Part shown: positions 42,388 to 51,072 of the stretch, piece after piece
How the letters are laid out: every line of letters starts with the position of its first letter
Position numbering within the stretch: the first letter of the stretch is position 1
Source of the DNA: Myxococcus stipitatus DSM 14675
GTDB taxonomy: Bacteria > Myxococcota > Myxococcia > Myxococcales > Myxococcaceae
Length of the DNA: 64,000 bases
Assembly: GCF_000331735.1 (NCBI RefSeq)
Contig: NC_020126.1
Coordinates: 1,302,001-1,366,000, forward strand
Reading direction: 5' to 3'
Made by a program: the position numbers and the translations under genes
Notes under the pieces: model-generated
Databases searched by the model: none
What the model was told of the DNA's origin: nothing
The model's input: the letters and a program-made list of their open reading frames with translations, nothing else

Positions 42388-42708
42388 TCAGTCGCGGGCG
42401 TAGCGAGCCGCGGCGCGCAGGCGCATCAGGTCATCGAGCGCGCCCGGGTCCACCAGCTCCAGCGCCGCGGCACCGGAGAGGCCGGTGTAGCGGGCGCGGT
42501 AGTCCTCCTCGTCCTCTTCGTCGTCCTTGTCGTCGCCCTTGTCATCCCCATCCCCGCCGCCCTTGCCGTCGTCGGGGCGCAGGGACAGGGGCTCCGGCCG
42601 GGACAGCCCCGGCTCGATGCGGGGAGTGGACAGCGCTTCGGCTCGCAGGGAGGCCAACAGGCCGGCGATGGCCAGGCAGAACAGCAGCGCGGTGGAGAAG
42701 GTCTTCAT
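42388..42708 (-). CDS. Small acidic exported protein
   Basis: A 106-residue protein with a signal peptide (MKTFSTALLFCLAIAGLLAS) and a strongly acidic low-complexity middle (GDGDDKGDDKDDEEDEEDY). The C-terminal part, AALELVDPGALDDLMRLRAA, is probably helical. No known family is recognised. The Asp/Glu run might bind calcium or other cations, but this is speculative. The ATG is preceded by ggag on the minus strand. It converges on the histidine kinase with a 10-bp gap and lies in the same direction as, and just after, the cytochrome c gene. Confidence 0.6.
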   Translation of the reverse strand: MKTFSTALLFCLAIAGLLASLRAEALSTPRIEPGLSRPEPLSLRPDDGKGGGDGDDKGDDKDDEEDEEDYRARYTGLSGAAALELVDPGALDDLMRLRAAARYARD

Positions 42709-42782
42709 GAGGGGGCTCCGTTTCTCCCCTGGCCTGACGCGCCGCGCGCGGGGTTATTCAGTGCGCCCCTCGAGACGGGGCG

Positions 42783-43106
42783 CTACTTCGCCTTCAGGGT
42801 GCGGATGTATCCCACCAGCGCGTCAATCTGCGCGGCGGTGAGCTTCTCCTTGAAGGGCTTCATCTTCGTGTTGCGAGGAGAGCCGTCGGCAATCATCTGG
42901 CGGATGTCCGTGTCCGTCACGGCCGCCTGCCAGGCGGGCTGGCTCATGTCGGCGAGAGACTCCTTCTGGCCCATCTTGGTCTTCGCCTTGCCGTCATCGC
43001 CATGACAGGACTTGCACTTGGCCTTCCACACGTCCACCACGTCGTCCGCCGCGAAGGCGTTCGGGGCCAGACACAGGCTCAGCACCACGACAAGCCGCTT
43101 CATCAT
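42783..43106 (-). CDS. Monoheme class I cytochrome c
   Basis: A 107-residue periplasmic electron carrier. The signal peptide (MMKRLVVVLSLCLAPNAFA) is followed by a single heme-attachment motif CKSCH at 31-35 and Met82 in TKMKPFKE as the probable distal ligand. Helices at the end (AAQIDALVGYIRTLK) match the usual cytochrome c fold. A second ATG at 43103 is equally possible. Partners are not evident in the window. Confidence 0.88.
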   Translation of the reverse strand: MMKRLVVVLSLCLAPNAFAADDVVDVWKAKCKSCHGDDGKAKTKMGQKESLADMSQPAWQAAVTDTDIRQMIADGSPRNTKMKPFKEKLTAAQIDALVGYIRTLKAK

Positions 43107-43205
43107 CGCTACTGCCTCCTTGGGTGGACGGAGACTGTCGCATGGAACGCCGTGCGCCGGGAGTACACCGGACGGCGGTGCCCGCGCGGGTGAAGTCCCC
43201 GACGC

Positions 43206-44903
43206 TCAGGGGCCCGAGCGGGGCCAGAACGGCGCGGTGCTCCCGGGCGGTGCCAGCCAGACGGACTGGAGGAAGCGCGTGGCGTTGTGGTCCGCGTCGT
43301 CGCCCTGCGTGGTGAGGACGTGCGCGGTGGTGAGCACCAGGAGCGTCACGAAGCTGGCGACGAGGGAGGCCCGCTCCGGGCCCTGTTGCTCCGGCCGCGT
43401 GGCCAGGGCGGTGAGGACCCAACCCGCCACGGCGACGAGGAGGGCGAGCAGCACCTTGCCCGCGAATGGCTGGGGCAGCCCCAGGAAGGACAGCACGGAG
43501 GGCGGGAAGAAGCCCTCGCGCAGCAGGGGCTCCGTCAGCCCTCCCAGGACGTTGGAGACGTCGTCGGGGATGTAGTTGACGAAGGTGGCCAGGCCCGTGG
43601 TGAGGATGGCCGCCGCGCACAGCATCGCGCCGATGCCCAGGCCCACCGCGTGGCCGCGCTCGCGCAGCCGCTCCAGCCAGAGTCCCGCGGGCAGGAGGAG
43701 GAAGGGCACCAGCCCCGTGAGGTGGCGAGGCCCCGTCGTCCAGCCCCACGAGTCATACGAGAACGACGACGTGAAGTAGAGGTAGCCCACGCCGAGCGCC
43801 GCCGTCATCCAGGCGCAGGCGCGCGCCTCGGCCGAAGCGCTCCCCCCGCGGAAGGAGAGCCGCGTCAGGCCGGGAACCGCGAGCAGCAGGAACGGGGCGA
43901 GCGTGAAGAGTCCGCGCAGCGGGGAGATGAGCGACAGCGTGAAGGCGCGCGGGTCCGGCGTGCGGATGCCGAGGAAGCCGCCCAGGTGCCACGGCTGATA
44001 GCCGGAGTCGTTGAGGTACTTGTAGCCGCTGGTCAGCGGGTGGCCGAAGGTGGCCTGGTGGTAGAGCATGAGCGCCACCACGAAGGGCAGCGCGCCCAAC
44101 GTCGCGAGCCCCGCGGCGCGGCCCAGGCCCTCCAGCCGCTCGCGCAGGGGCGCCTCGCGGAAGAGGAACGTGAGCGCGGCATACAACACCAGCCCGAGCA
44201 CTCCGAGCGCCCCCGTGTACTCCGCCGCCACGGTGGCTCCCGCGAACGCACCCGCGAGGACGTAGCCGCGCTCCCGCCACTCGCCGCGCGCGCAGCGCCA
44301 CAGCGCATGGAAGCCCGCGAAGAGCAGCACCGCGGTGGTCTGGTGGCTCATGAACAGCAGCGAGTAGCTGAACGCCAGCGAGCCCAGTCCGTACGTCACG
44401 GTGAGCGCGTCGGCGACCCGCGCGGACAGGTTCGCGTGCAGGTACTTCCGCACCAGCCACAGCAGGCCCAGCGTGGGCAGCACGGTGAGGAACAGGCGCG
44501 AGAAGAAGACGAGCGGCACCTCGGGCACGGGGCCCGGGCGGGCCACCGCGCGCAGCACCGCGTAGACCGGCACGGCGGCGAACGACAGCAGCGGCGCCTT
44601 GCTGGGGTAGTACTTCCCATCCTTCACGGACAGGTCGCCGACGTAGCCGCGCTCGCGCAGCACGGCGTTGATGTCGAGCGTGCCGTGCTCCACCAGCGAG
44701 ATGCTCTGCCACAGCCGGCACAACTCGTTGGGCGAGCGCAGGCCCGGGTGATACGGGAACAGCAGCAGGTACAGCGCGGCCAGGGCGGCCCACACCGCGC
44801 GCGGGGCGCCTCGCGCGGACGTCGCCGGGGTTGCCCCGGGCGCCGGTGCGGAGGGCTCGGACGGAGCGGGCGAGGGAGTGGTGGGCCCTGGCGCCAGGCT
44901 CAC
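43206..44903 (-). CDS. Multi-pass membrane glycosyltransferase-like protein (GT39/ArnT-like)
   Basis: A 565-residue inner-membrane protein with about 11-12 TM helices after a Pro/Ala-rich cytoplasmic start. The first large loop reads SPNELCRLWQSISLVEHG, then GDLSVKDGKYYPSKAPLLSF. Acidic and Lys/Tyr residues at this position are typical of lipid-linked sugar transferases of the GT-C fold. A second segment, HPLTSGYKYLNDSGYQ, faces the periplasm. It probably moves a sugar from a polyprenyl carrier onto an acceptor, but neither is identifiable. The start is GTG 44903. It follows the fusion gene in the same direction with a 34-bp gap, so they probably form an operon. Confidence 0.7.
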   Translation of the reverse strand: MSLAPGPTTPSPAPSEPSAPAPGATPATSARGAPRAVWAALAALYLLLFPYHPGLRSPNELCRLWQSISLVEHGTLDINAVLRERGYVGDLSVKDGKYYPSKAPLLSFAAVPVYAVLRAVARPGPVPEVPLVFFSRLFLTVLPTLGLLWLVRKYLHANLSARVADALTVTYGLGSLAFSYSLLFMSHQTTAVLLFAGFHALWRCARGEWRERGYVLAGAFAGATVAAEYTGALGVLGLVLYAALTFLFREAPLRERLEGLGRAAGLATLGALPFVVALMLYHQATFGHPLTSGYKYLNDSGYQPWHLGGFLGIRTPDPRAFTLSLISPLRGLFTLAPFLLLAVPGLTRLSFRGGSASAEARACAWMTAALGVGYLYFTSSFSYDSWGWTTGPRHLTGLVPFLLLPAGLWLERLRERGHAVGLGIGAMLCAAAILTTGLATFVNYIPDDVSNVLGGLTEPLLREGFFPPSVLSFLGLPQPFAGKVLLALLVAVAGWVLTALATRPEQQGPERASLVASFVTLLVLTTAHVLTTQGDDADHNATRFLQSVWLAPPGSTAPFWPRSGP

Positions 44904-44937
44904 GGTGAAGTGCTCCCCGGGGCGCTGCGGCGGGCCG

Positions 44938-46287
44938 TCACGCGTCGGACCCCGTGACGCGGGCCACGGCGAAGAGGCTCATGCCCACGGGCAGCTTCAC
45001 GTGGGCCTCGGCGCGGGCGAACAGCGGGGCCAGCGTGTCGTAGAGCTTGAGCTGGAGCTTGGGCACCGAGCGGCGGCGCAAGAGGCGGCTGTTGACGAAC
45101 CAGCCGGGCATGCCCACCAGGTTCATCCACTCCAGCTTCTCCACCTCGAAGCCGTTCTCCTCCAGCACGGCGCGCAGCGTGGCCGGCGTGTAGCGGCGGT
45201 GGTGGCCCACGGCCTCGTCGATGCTGCCGAACAGCTGCTCCAGCGCGGGCACCAGGATGAGCACGCGCCCGCCCGGGGCAAGAATCTGGCGGAAGCGGCG
45301 CACCGCAGACGCGTCGTCGGGGATGTGCTCCAGCACGTTGGAGAGGACGATGGTGTCCAGCTGCTCGCCCTTGAGCGACTCCCAATCCGCGAGCGCCACA
45401 TCGGACAGGTAGGGGCGCACGTGCGGCCGGCCTCGGAAGAGGTTCTTCAGCCGGTCCACGTAGAAGCGGTCCACCTCCAGCGCGATGAGCAGCTCCGCGC
45501 CGGACTCCAGCTCGCGGGTGATCGTGCCGATGCCCGCGCCAATCTCCAGCACGCGGCGGCCCAGGTGCGCGCGGAAGCGGCGGCCCAGCCACTGGTTGTA
45601 GTGGACGGCGCCGTCCATGCGCTCCAGCGTGGTGTAGCCCTCGTGCTGGTTGTCGGCGTCGTCGCGCACGGTGGCGTAGCGCATCAGCGTGCGCAGCTGC
45701 GACAGGCGCGCCGCGCGGGGGCGGCGAGGCACGGCCTGGAGCGGCGGCAGGGTGACTTCGGTGAGCCGGAAGAGCTGCGCGGCCAGCTTCACCACCAGCT
45801 CCGCGTCCACCGCGTCGTCATCGCTGGTGAGCGTGACGGAGCGCAGGGCCTCCGTGCGGAACGCGCGCACGCCGCTGAGCGGGTCCTTCACCGCCACGTC
45901 CGTGACGAAGCGGGTGACGTGGCCCAGCGCGCGCTCGGCCCACGCCTCGGGGTCGAGCCCCGCGGTGCCCCGGCGTCCGAAGACGGCGTCCGCGGTGTCG
46001 TCCTTCAACGGCCCCATCAGCGCCTGATGTGCGTCCGGCGAGTAGGCGGCGTCCGGGTCCTGGAGCACCGTCACGGCGCTCGTCACATGGGACAGCGCCG
46101 CGCGGATGGCCGCGCCCTTGCCTCCTTGGACGCTGAGAACCTGGAGGCCCGGCCGCGAGGCGACATCGGGCTGGCCGTCGCCGGCGAGGACGACTTCCGC
46201 GCGTCCGGCGAGCTCTCGGGCGAAGTGGGCAGCGGCATCCACGGTGGAGGAGTCGAAGGGGATGATGACCGAATGCTGGAAGCTCAC
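44938..46287 (-). CDS. Glycosyltransferase family 2 / SAM methyltransferase fusion
   Basis: A 449-residue two-domain enzyme. The N-terminal half (about 5-200) is a GT2 domain of the dolichyl-phosphate-mannose-synthase type: HSVIIPFDSS, GGKGAAIRAAL, the metal-binding QDPDAAYSPDAH and KDPLSGVRAFR. The C-terminal half (about 215-449) is a class I methyltransferase: VLEIGAGIGTITRELE is the SAM loop, followed by VLSNVLEHIPDD and ILAPGGRVLILVPA. The two activities could act in turn on a lipid-linked sugar and a glycan. The GTG at 46287 is chosen close to the first strand; a TTG at 46383 would add 32 residues. It is divergent from the Wzc kinase. Confidence 0.78.
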   Translation of the reverse strand: MSFQHSVIIPFDSSTVDAAAHFARELAGRAEVVLAGDGQPDVASRPGLQVLSVQGGKGAAIRAALSHVTSAVTVLQDPDAAYSPDAHQALMGPLKDDTADAVFGRRGTAGLDPEAWAERALGHVTRFVTDVAVKDPLSGVRAFRTEALRSVTLTSDDDAVDAELVVKLAAQLFRLTEVTLPPLQAVPRRPRAARLSQLRTLMRYATVRDDADNQHEGYTTLERMDGAVHYNQWLGRRFRAHLGRRVLEIGAGIGTITRELESGAELLIALEVDRFYVDRLKNLFRGRPHVRPYLSDVALADWESLKGEQLDTIVLSNVLEHIPDDASAVRRFRQILAPGGRVLILVPALEQLFGSIDEAVGHHRRYTPATLRAVLEENGFEVEKLEWMNLVGMPGWFVNSRLLRRRSVPKLQLKLYDTLAPLFARAEAHVKLPVGMSLFAVARVTGSDA

Positions 46288-46502
46288 GGCGGGCTCACTA
46301 GCACAGGCGCCTGGGATGCGCGCGTTCCGGCCTCCAAGAAGGGTGTCCGGAGGGCTTCCAAGCAGTGGCGGAACGATGGACAACCCGCACCGGACACGGC
46401 ACGCTCGAAGCTGGTTTTCGCGGGTGTGGGTGAAGGTCGGGGCCGGCGGACGCCGGGTCGCCGCCGCACCCAGGCGCTCGCAGGCTCCAGGAGAGACAAG
46501 TC

Positions 46503-48689
46503 GTGGATGGAACCGTGTTCGACCCGGCCGGTGGCACCAGTGGCCTGACGCCCGCGGGCTTGATGCTCCGCGTGCGGGCGCTGTGGCGACGCAAGTGGGT
46601 CGTGCTCGGCGTCGCGGCGGTGGTCGCGGTGCTGGGGGCCGTCTACACGCTGCGCCAGCCCAAGGTCTTCTCCGCCAGCACCTCGCTCATCATCGACGTG
46701 ATGGCGCCTCGCTTCCTGGACGGCGAGGTGAAGGAGGTCATGGGGGAGGAGCGCGGCAACTACTGGTTCAACAAGGAGTACTACGCGACCCAGAGCGAAA
46801 TCATCACCTCGCGCGCGGTGGCGGGCCGGGTGGTGGACAAGGTGGGGCTGTCCACGGACGCGGCCTTCCTGGGCCTCTCCGGCGTGTCGGACGAGAAGAC
46901 GCGCGTGCAGGCGATGCAGGGCGCGGACGCGGTGGGGATGCTCCAGGGCCGCATCCGGGTGATTCCCGCGAAGGACTCGCGGGTGATGAACATCGCGGTG
47001 GATGACGTGGACGCGGCGCGCGCGGCGCTGCTCGCGAACGAGGTGGCCGCCGCGTACATGGCGGAGAACCTGGCGCTCAAGCTGCGCATGACGGAGGACG
47101 CGCGCACCTGGCTGGAGGGGCGGCTGGAGGAGCTGGAGAGCCAGTCGAAGGTGAGCGAGCTGGCCGTCTACGACTTCAAGAAGGACGCGGACATGTTGTC
47201 CACGTCGCTCGAGTCGCGGATGAGCATCGTCAGCGACCGCATCAACAGCTACAACCTGAGCCTCACCGAGGTGAGCGCGCGCATCGCCGCATTGCAGGCG
47301 CGCGTGGAGGCCATCGAGAAGCTGCGCAAGGCGTCACCAGACGACGAGACGTGGGCGGAGGCCCTGCCGGGCGCGAAGGATGGCCCCATCCAGGACCTCA
47401 AGAAGAGCTACACCGAAGTGCGCGTGGCGTGCGCGGAGCTGTCCGAGCGCTACTTCCCCGAGCACCCCAAGCTCCAGGAGTGCCAGGGCAAGCTGGCGGT
47501 GATCCAGGCCGACTTCCTCAAGAGCCTGCGCAACGTGGTGCGCTCGGCGGAGACGGAGCTGTCGGAGGCGGAGGCGCAGCGCAAGAACCTGGTGAAGCTG
47601 TTGGACGAGGCCAAGGCGGAGGCCTTCCTCGTGAACAAGAAGTCCATCGAGTACGACCGCCTCAAGCGCGAGTCGGACAACAACCAGCGCCTCTACGAGC
47701 TGGTGCTCAAGCGGCTCAAGGACATCGAGCTGTCGGGCCTGTTGCGCACCAGCAACGTGCGCGTGCTGGACCTGGCGCGGCCCGTCTTCGTGCCCGTGAA
47801 GCCCAACGTGAAGCGCAACCTGCTGGTGGGCCTGGTGATGGGCCTGCTCGCGGGCGTGGGCGTGGCGCTGCTGCTGGACCTCTTGGAGAACAGCGTGGCC
47901 ACGCAGACGGACATCGAGGAGCGGCTGGGGTTGGCCTTCCTCGGCGTCATGCCGCGCATCGAGGGCAACCGGGCGCCGAAGGACCGCGACCTCTTCGTCC
48001 ACCGCGAGCCCAAGTCCTCCGTGGCGGAGTGCTGCCGCGCCATCCGGACGAACCTGTTGTTCATGTCGCCGGACACGCCGTTCAAGACGCTGGTGGTGAC
48101 GTCCAGCGGTCCGCAGGAGGGCAAGTCCACCACGGCCATCAGCCTGGGCGTGGCGATGGCCCAGAGCGGCAACCGCGTGCTGCTGCTGGACACGGACATG
48201 CGCAGGCCGCGGCTGCACCGCGCCTTCGGCGTGCCCAACGAGCTGGGCATCTCCTCGCTGGTGGTGGGCGAGGGCTCGCTCGACGCGGCCGTGAAGAGCA
48301 CGGAGGTGCCCGGCCTCTTCGTGTTGCCGTGCGGCCCGCTGCCGCCCAACCCGGCGGAGCTGCTGCACACGCGCGCCTTCACGGAGCTGCTCAAGACGGT
48401 GGCGGGGAAGTTCGACCGCGTGCTCCTGGACAGCCCGCCGCTCAACGCGGTGGCGGACGCGGCGGTGCTGGCCACGCAGAGTGACGGCGTGGTGTTGGTG
48501 CTGAAGGCCGGCAAGACGAACCGCGAGGCGGCGCGGCGTGCGTTGCGCTCGCTGGCGGATGTGCAGGCGCGCATGTACGGGGCCATCCTCAACGACGTGG
48601 ACCTGCGGGCGCCGCGCTATGGGGACACGTACCTGGCCTATGGCCAGTACGGCGCCGAGGAGACGAAGGACAGGGTGGCGCAGTCGTGA
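46503..48689 (+). CDS. wzc: Wzc-type polysaccharide co-polymerase / bacterial tyrosine kinase
   Basis: A 728-residue inner-membrane protein that sets chain length and export of a Wzx/Wzy-made polysaccharide. TM1 (VVLGVAAVVAVLGAVYTL, about 32-50) and TM2 (LLVGLVMGLLAGVGVALLL, about 440-460) flank a large periplasmic coiled-coil Wzz domain. The cytoplasmic BY-kinase has Walker A SSGPQEGKSTT (Lys541), Walker A' LLLDTDMRRPRL and Walker B VLLDSPP. The C-terminal tail has only a few tyrosines (YGDTYLAYGQYG), fewer than in classic Wzc. The start is GTG with aggaga upstream. The stop overlaps the next start (GTGA). It leads a five-gene coupled operon. The symbol is given by family. Confidence 0.9.
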   Translation: MDGTVFDPAGGTSGLTPAGLMLRVRALWRRKWVVLGVAAVVAVLGAVYTLRQPKVFSASTSLIIDVMAPRFLDGEVKEVMGEERGNYWFNKEYYATQSEIITSRAVAGRVVDKVGLSTDAAFLGLSGVSDEKTRVQAMQGADAVGMLQGRIRVIPAKDSRVMNIAVDDVDAARAALLANEVAAAYMAENLALKLRMTEDARTWLEGRLEELESQSKVSELAVYDFKKDADMLSTSLESRMSIVSDRINSYNLSLTEVSARIAALQARVEAIEKLRKASPDDETWAEALPGAKDGPIQDLKKSYTEVRVACAELSERYFPEHPKLQECQGKLAVIQADFLKSLRNVVRSAETELSEAEAQRKNLVKLLDEAKAEAFLVNKKSIEYDRLKRESDNNQRLYELVLKRLKDIELSGLLRTSNVRVLDLARPVFVPVKPNVKRNLLVGLVMGLLAGVGVALLLDLLENSVATQTDIEERLGLAFLGVMPRIEGNRAPKDRDLFVHREPKSSVAECCRAIRTNLLFMSPDTPFKTLVVTSSGPQEGKSTTAISLGVAMAQSGNRVLLLDTDMRRPRLHRAFGVPNELGISSLVVGEGSLDAAVKSTEVPGLFVLPCGPLPPNPAELLHTRAFTELLKTVAGKFDRVLLDSPPLNAVADAAVLATQSDGVVLVLKAGKTNREAARRALRSLADVQARMYGAILNDVDLRAPRYGDTYLAYGQYGAEETKDRVAQS

Positions 48690-49948
48690 GCACGTCCACG
48701 GTGGGAGCAGGTCTCCGGGTGCTTCACCTGGGCAAGTTCTATCCGCCCGCGTCGGGTGGCATCGAGAGCCATGTCCAGACGCTGGCCCGCGCGCAGGCGG
48801 CGCAGGGGGCGCAAGTCGAGGTGCTGTGCGCCAACCACTCGTCGGACTCGGGGAACACGAGCCACGAGTTCCATGGCCGCAGCCCCACGCACGAGAGCTG
48901 GGACGGGCTGGTGCGCGTGGTGCGGCTGGGGCGTCGTGCCTCCGTCGCGCGCATGGATGTGCTGCCGGAGTTGCCCGGCGTGCTGCGGCGGATGTTGGAG
49001 CGGGGCGTGGACGTGGTGCACCTGCACACGCCGAACCCCACCATGTTGCTGGCGCTGGACCTGGTGCCTCGGCTGCCCACGGTCTTCATCACGCACCACA
49101 GCGACATCATCCGGCAGAAGGTGGCGGGCGCGCTCTTCCGCCCCCTCGAGCTGATGCTGTATGCGCGCGCGAACCGGATTCTGTCGGACAGCGAGGCGTA
49201 TGTGCATGGCTCCTCGCTGCTGAAGATGTTCCGGCAGAAGGTGCGGGCGCTGCCGCTGGGCATCGACCTGGAGCCGTACCTGAAGCCCTCGGCCGAGGTG
49301 CTGCGGGAGGAGGCTCGCTGGCGCGAGGAGCACGCGGGCGTGCCGCTGTGGCTGATGGTGGGGCGGCTCGTCTACTACAAGGGCTTGTTCACCGCGCTGG
49401 AGGCGCTGGCGCGCGTGCCGGGGCGCCTGGTGGTGGTGGGCGTGGGGCCGCTGGAGGAGGAGGGCCGCGCGCGGGCGAAGGCGCTGGGCGTGGAGTCGCG
49501 AGTGACGTGGGCGGGCTATCTGCCGCCGGACTCGCTGATGGGGGCCTTCCGCGCGGCGACCGCGCTGTGGTTCCCGAGCAACGCCCGCAGCGAGGCCTAT
49601 GGCCTGTCGCAGGTGGAGGCCATGGCGAGCGGGCTCCCCGTGCTGAACACGGCGATTCCGCACTCGGGCGTGCCGTGGGTGAGCAAGCACGAGGAGACGG
49701 GGCTGACGGTGCCGGTGGGGGACTCGAACGCGCTCGCGCGAGCGGCGCGGCGGTTGCTCGAGACGCCGGGGCTGGCGGAGCAGTTGGGCCAGGGGGCTCG
49801 GGCTCGCGCGGAGGCCGAGTTCCGGGATGACGTCATGGCCACGCGCTGCCTCAAGCTGTACTCGGAGGCGCTCGGGCGCCCCGCGCCGGTGGTGGTCGAG
49901 GACGCTCCTCGAGGAGTCTCGGACGAGAGTGTCCGGGGCGCGTCATGA
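48686..49948 (+). CDS. Glycosyltransferase family 4
   Basis: A 420-residue retaining GT-B enzyme, likely cytoplasmic and membrane-associated. LHLGKFYPPASGGIESHVQ is the N-terminal Gly-rich loop, WLMVGRLVYYKG starts the C-terminal Rossmann fold, and EAYGLSQVE is the EX7E sugar-nucleotide motif. The GTG start overlaps the Wzc stop by 4 bp. The chain ends in an acidic tail. Donor and acceptor are unknown. Confidence 0.88.
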   Translation: MSTSTVGAGLRVLHLGKFYPPASGGIESHVQTLARAQAAQGAQVEVLCANHSSDSGNTSHEFHGRSPTHESWDGLVRVVRLGRRASVARMDVLPELPGVLRRMLERGVDVVHLHTPNPTMLLALDLVPRLPTVFITHHSDIIRQKVAGALFRPLELMLYARANRILSDSEAYVHGSSLLKMFRQKVRALPLGIDLEPYLKPSAEVLREEARWREEHAGVPLWLMVGRLVYYKGLFTALEALARVPGRLVVVGVGPLEEEGRARAKALGVESRVTWAGYLPPDSLMGAFRAATALWFPSNARSEAYGLSQVEAMASGLPVLNTAIPHSGVPWVSKHEETGLTVPVGDSNALARAARRLLETPGLAEQLGQGARARAEAEFRDDVMATRCLKLYSEALGRPAPVVVEDAPRGVSDESVRGAS

Positions 49949-51072
49949 TGCGCGTGCTGCACGTCTACAGCGGCAACCTCTACGGGGGCATCGAGTCGTT
50001 CCTCGTCTCGCTCGCGCGCGAGTCGGCGCGGTCTCCGTCGGACACGGTGCATGAGTTCGCGCTGTGCTTCGAGGGGCGGCTGGCCGATGAGCTTCGCGCC
50101 GCGAACCAGATGGTGCACTCCCTGGGCGCCGCGAGGGTGGGGCGTCCCTGGACGGTGTGGACCGCGCGCCGGGCGCTCGGCGCCGTGTTGAAGGCAGGGG
50201 GCTACGACGCGGCCATCTGTCACGCGGCCTGGCCGCAGGCCCTGTTCGGCCCGGTGGTCCGCTCCGCCGGTGTGCCGCTGGTGTTCTTCCAGCATGACGC
50301 GCTGATGGGCACGCATTGGCTGGAGCGCTGGGCGAGTGTCACCTCGCCGGAGCTGGTGCTGGCCAACAGCCACTACACCGCGCGCTCGCTGGTGAATGTC
50401 TATCCGCGCGCGCAGTACCGCGTGCGCCATCCGCTCGCGCCCCAGGCGGCGCGGGTCCCGGAGTCGTCGGAGCGGAACCTCCTGCGGGCCGACTTCGGCG
50501 CGAGCGACGATGACGTGGTCATCATCCACGCCAGCCGGATGCAGGAGTGGAAGGGGCACCGGCTGCTGCTGGAGGCCCTGGGCCGCATGCGCGAGGCGCG
50601 AGGCTGGCGGCTGTGGATGGTGGGCGGTGCCCAGCGCGAGGAGGAGGTGCGGTATCTCGACGGGCTCGTGGCCCAGTCCAAGGCCCTGGGGTTGGAGGGC
50701 CGGGTGCGGTTCCTGGGACAGCGCTCGGATGTGCCTCGGCTGATGCGCGCGGCGGACCTGCACTGTCAGCCCAACACGTCGCCGGAGCCCTTTGGCCTCG
50801 CGTTCATCGAGGCGCTCCAAGCGGGCCTTCCGGTGGTGACGACCGCGCTGGGGGGGCCCTTGGAGATCGTGGACGCGACGTGCGGGAAGCTCGTCGCGCC
50901 CGATGCGGGGGCGCTGTCGTCCGCGCTCTTGCGGCTGGTGGTGGATGCGGAGGCTCGGCGCAGGCTGGGCGCGGCGGGGCCAGCTCGCGCGGCGATGCTC
51001 TGTGGCGCGGAGTCCTTCCTGCGCGGCCTGGATGAGGACCTCCGCACCGTCGTCGCCGGAGCGGCCTCGTGA
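49945..51072 (+). CDS. Glycosyltransferase family 4
   Basis: A 375-residue GT-B enzyme. LHVYSGNLYGGIESFL is the Gly-rich N-terminal loop, VIIHASRMQEWKGHRLLLEAL starts the C-terminal domain, and EPFGLAFIE is the EX7E motif. Start and stop both overlap neighbouring genes by 4 bp (ATGA; GTGA), which indicates tight translational coupling with the other transferase and the Wzy-like gene. The sugar is not defined by sequence. Confidence 0.88.
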   Translation: MMRVLHVYSGNLYGGIESFLVSLARESARSPSDTVHEFALCFEGRLADELRAANQMVHSLGAARVGRPWTVWTARRALGAVLKAGGYDAAICHAAWPQALFGPVVRSAGVPLVFFQHDALMGTHWLERWASVTSPELVLANSHYTARSLVNVYPRAQYRVRHPLAPQAARVPESSERNLLRADFGASDDDVVIIHASRMQEWKGHRLLLEALGRMREARGWRLWMVGGAQREEEVRYLDGLVAQSKALGLEGRVRFLGQRSDVPRLMRAADLHCQPNTSPEPFGLAFIEALQAGLPVVTTALGGPLEIVDATCGKLVAPDAGALSSALLRLVVDAEARRRLGAAGPARAAMLCGAESFLRGLDEDLRTVVAGAAS

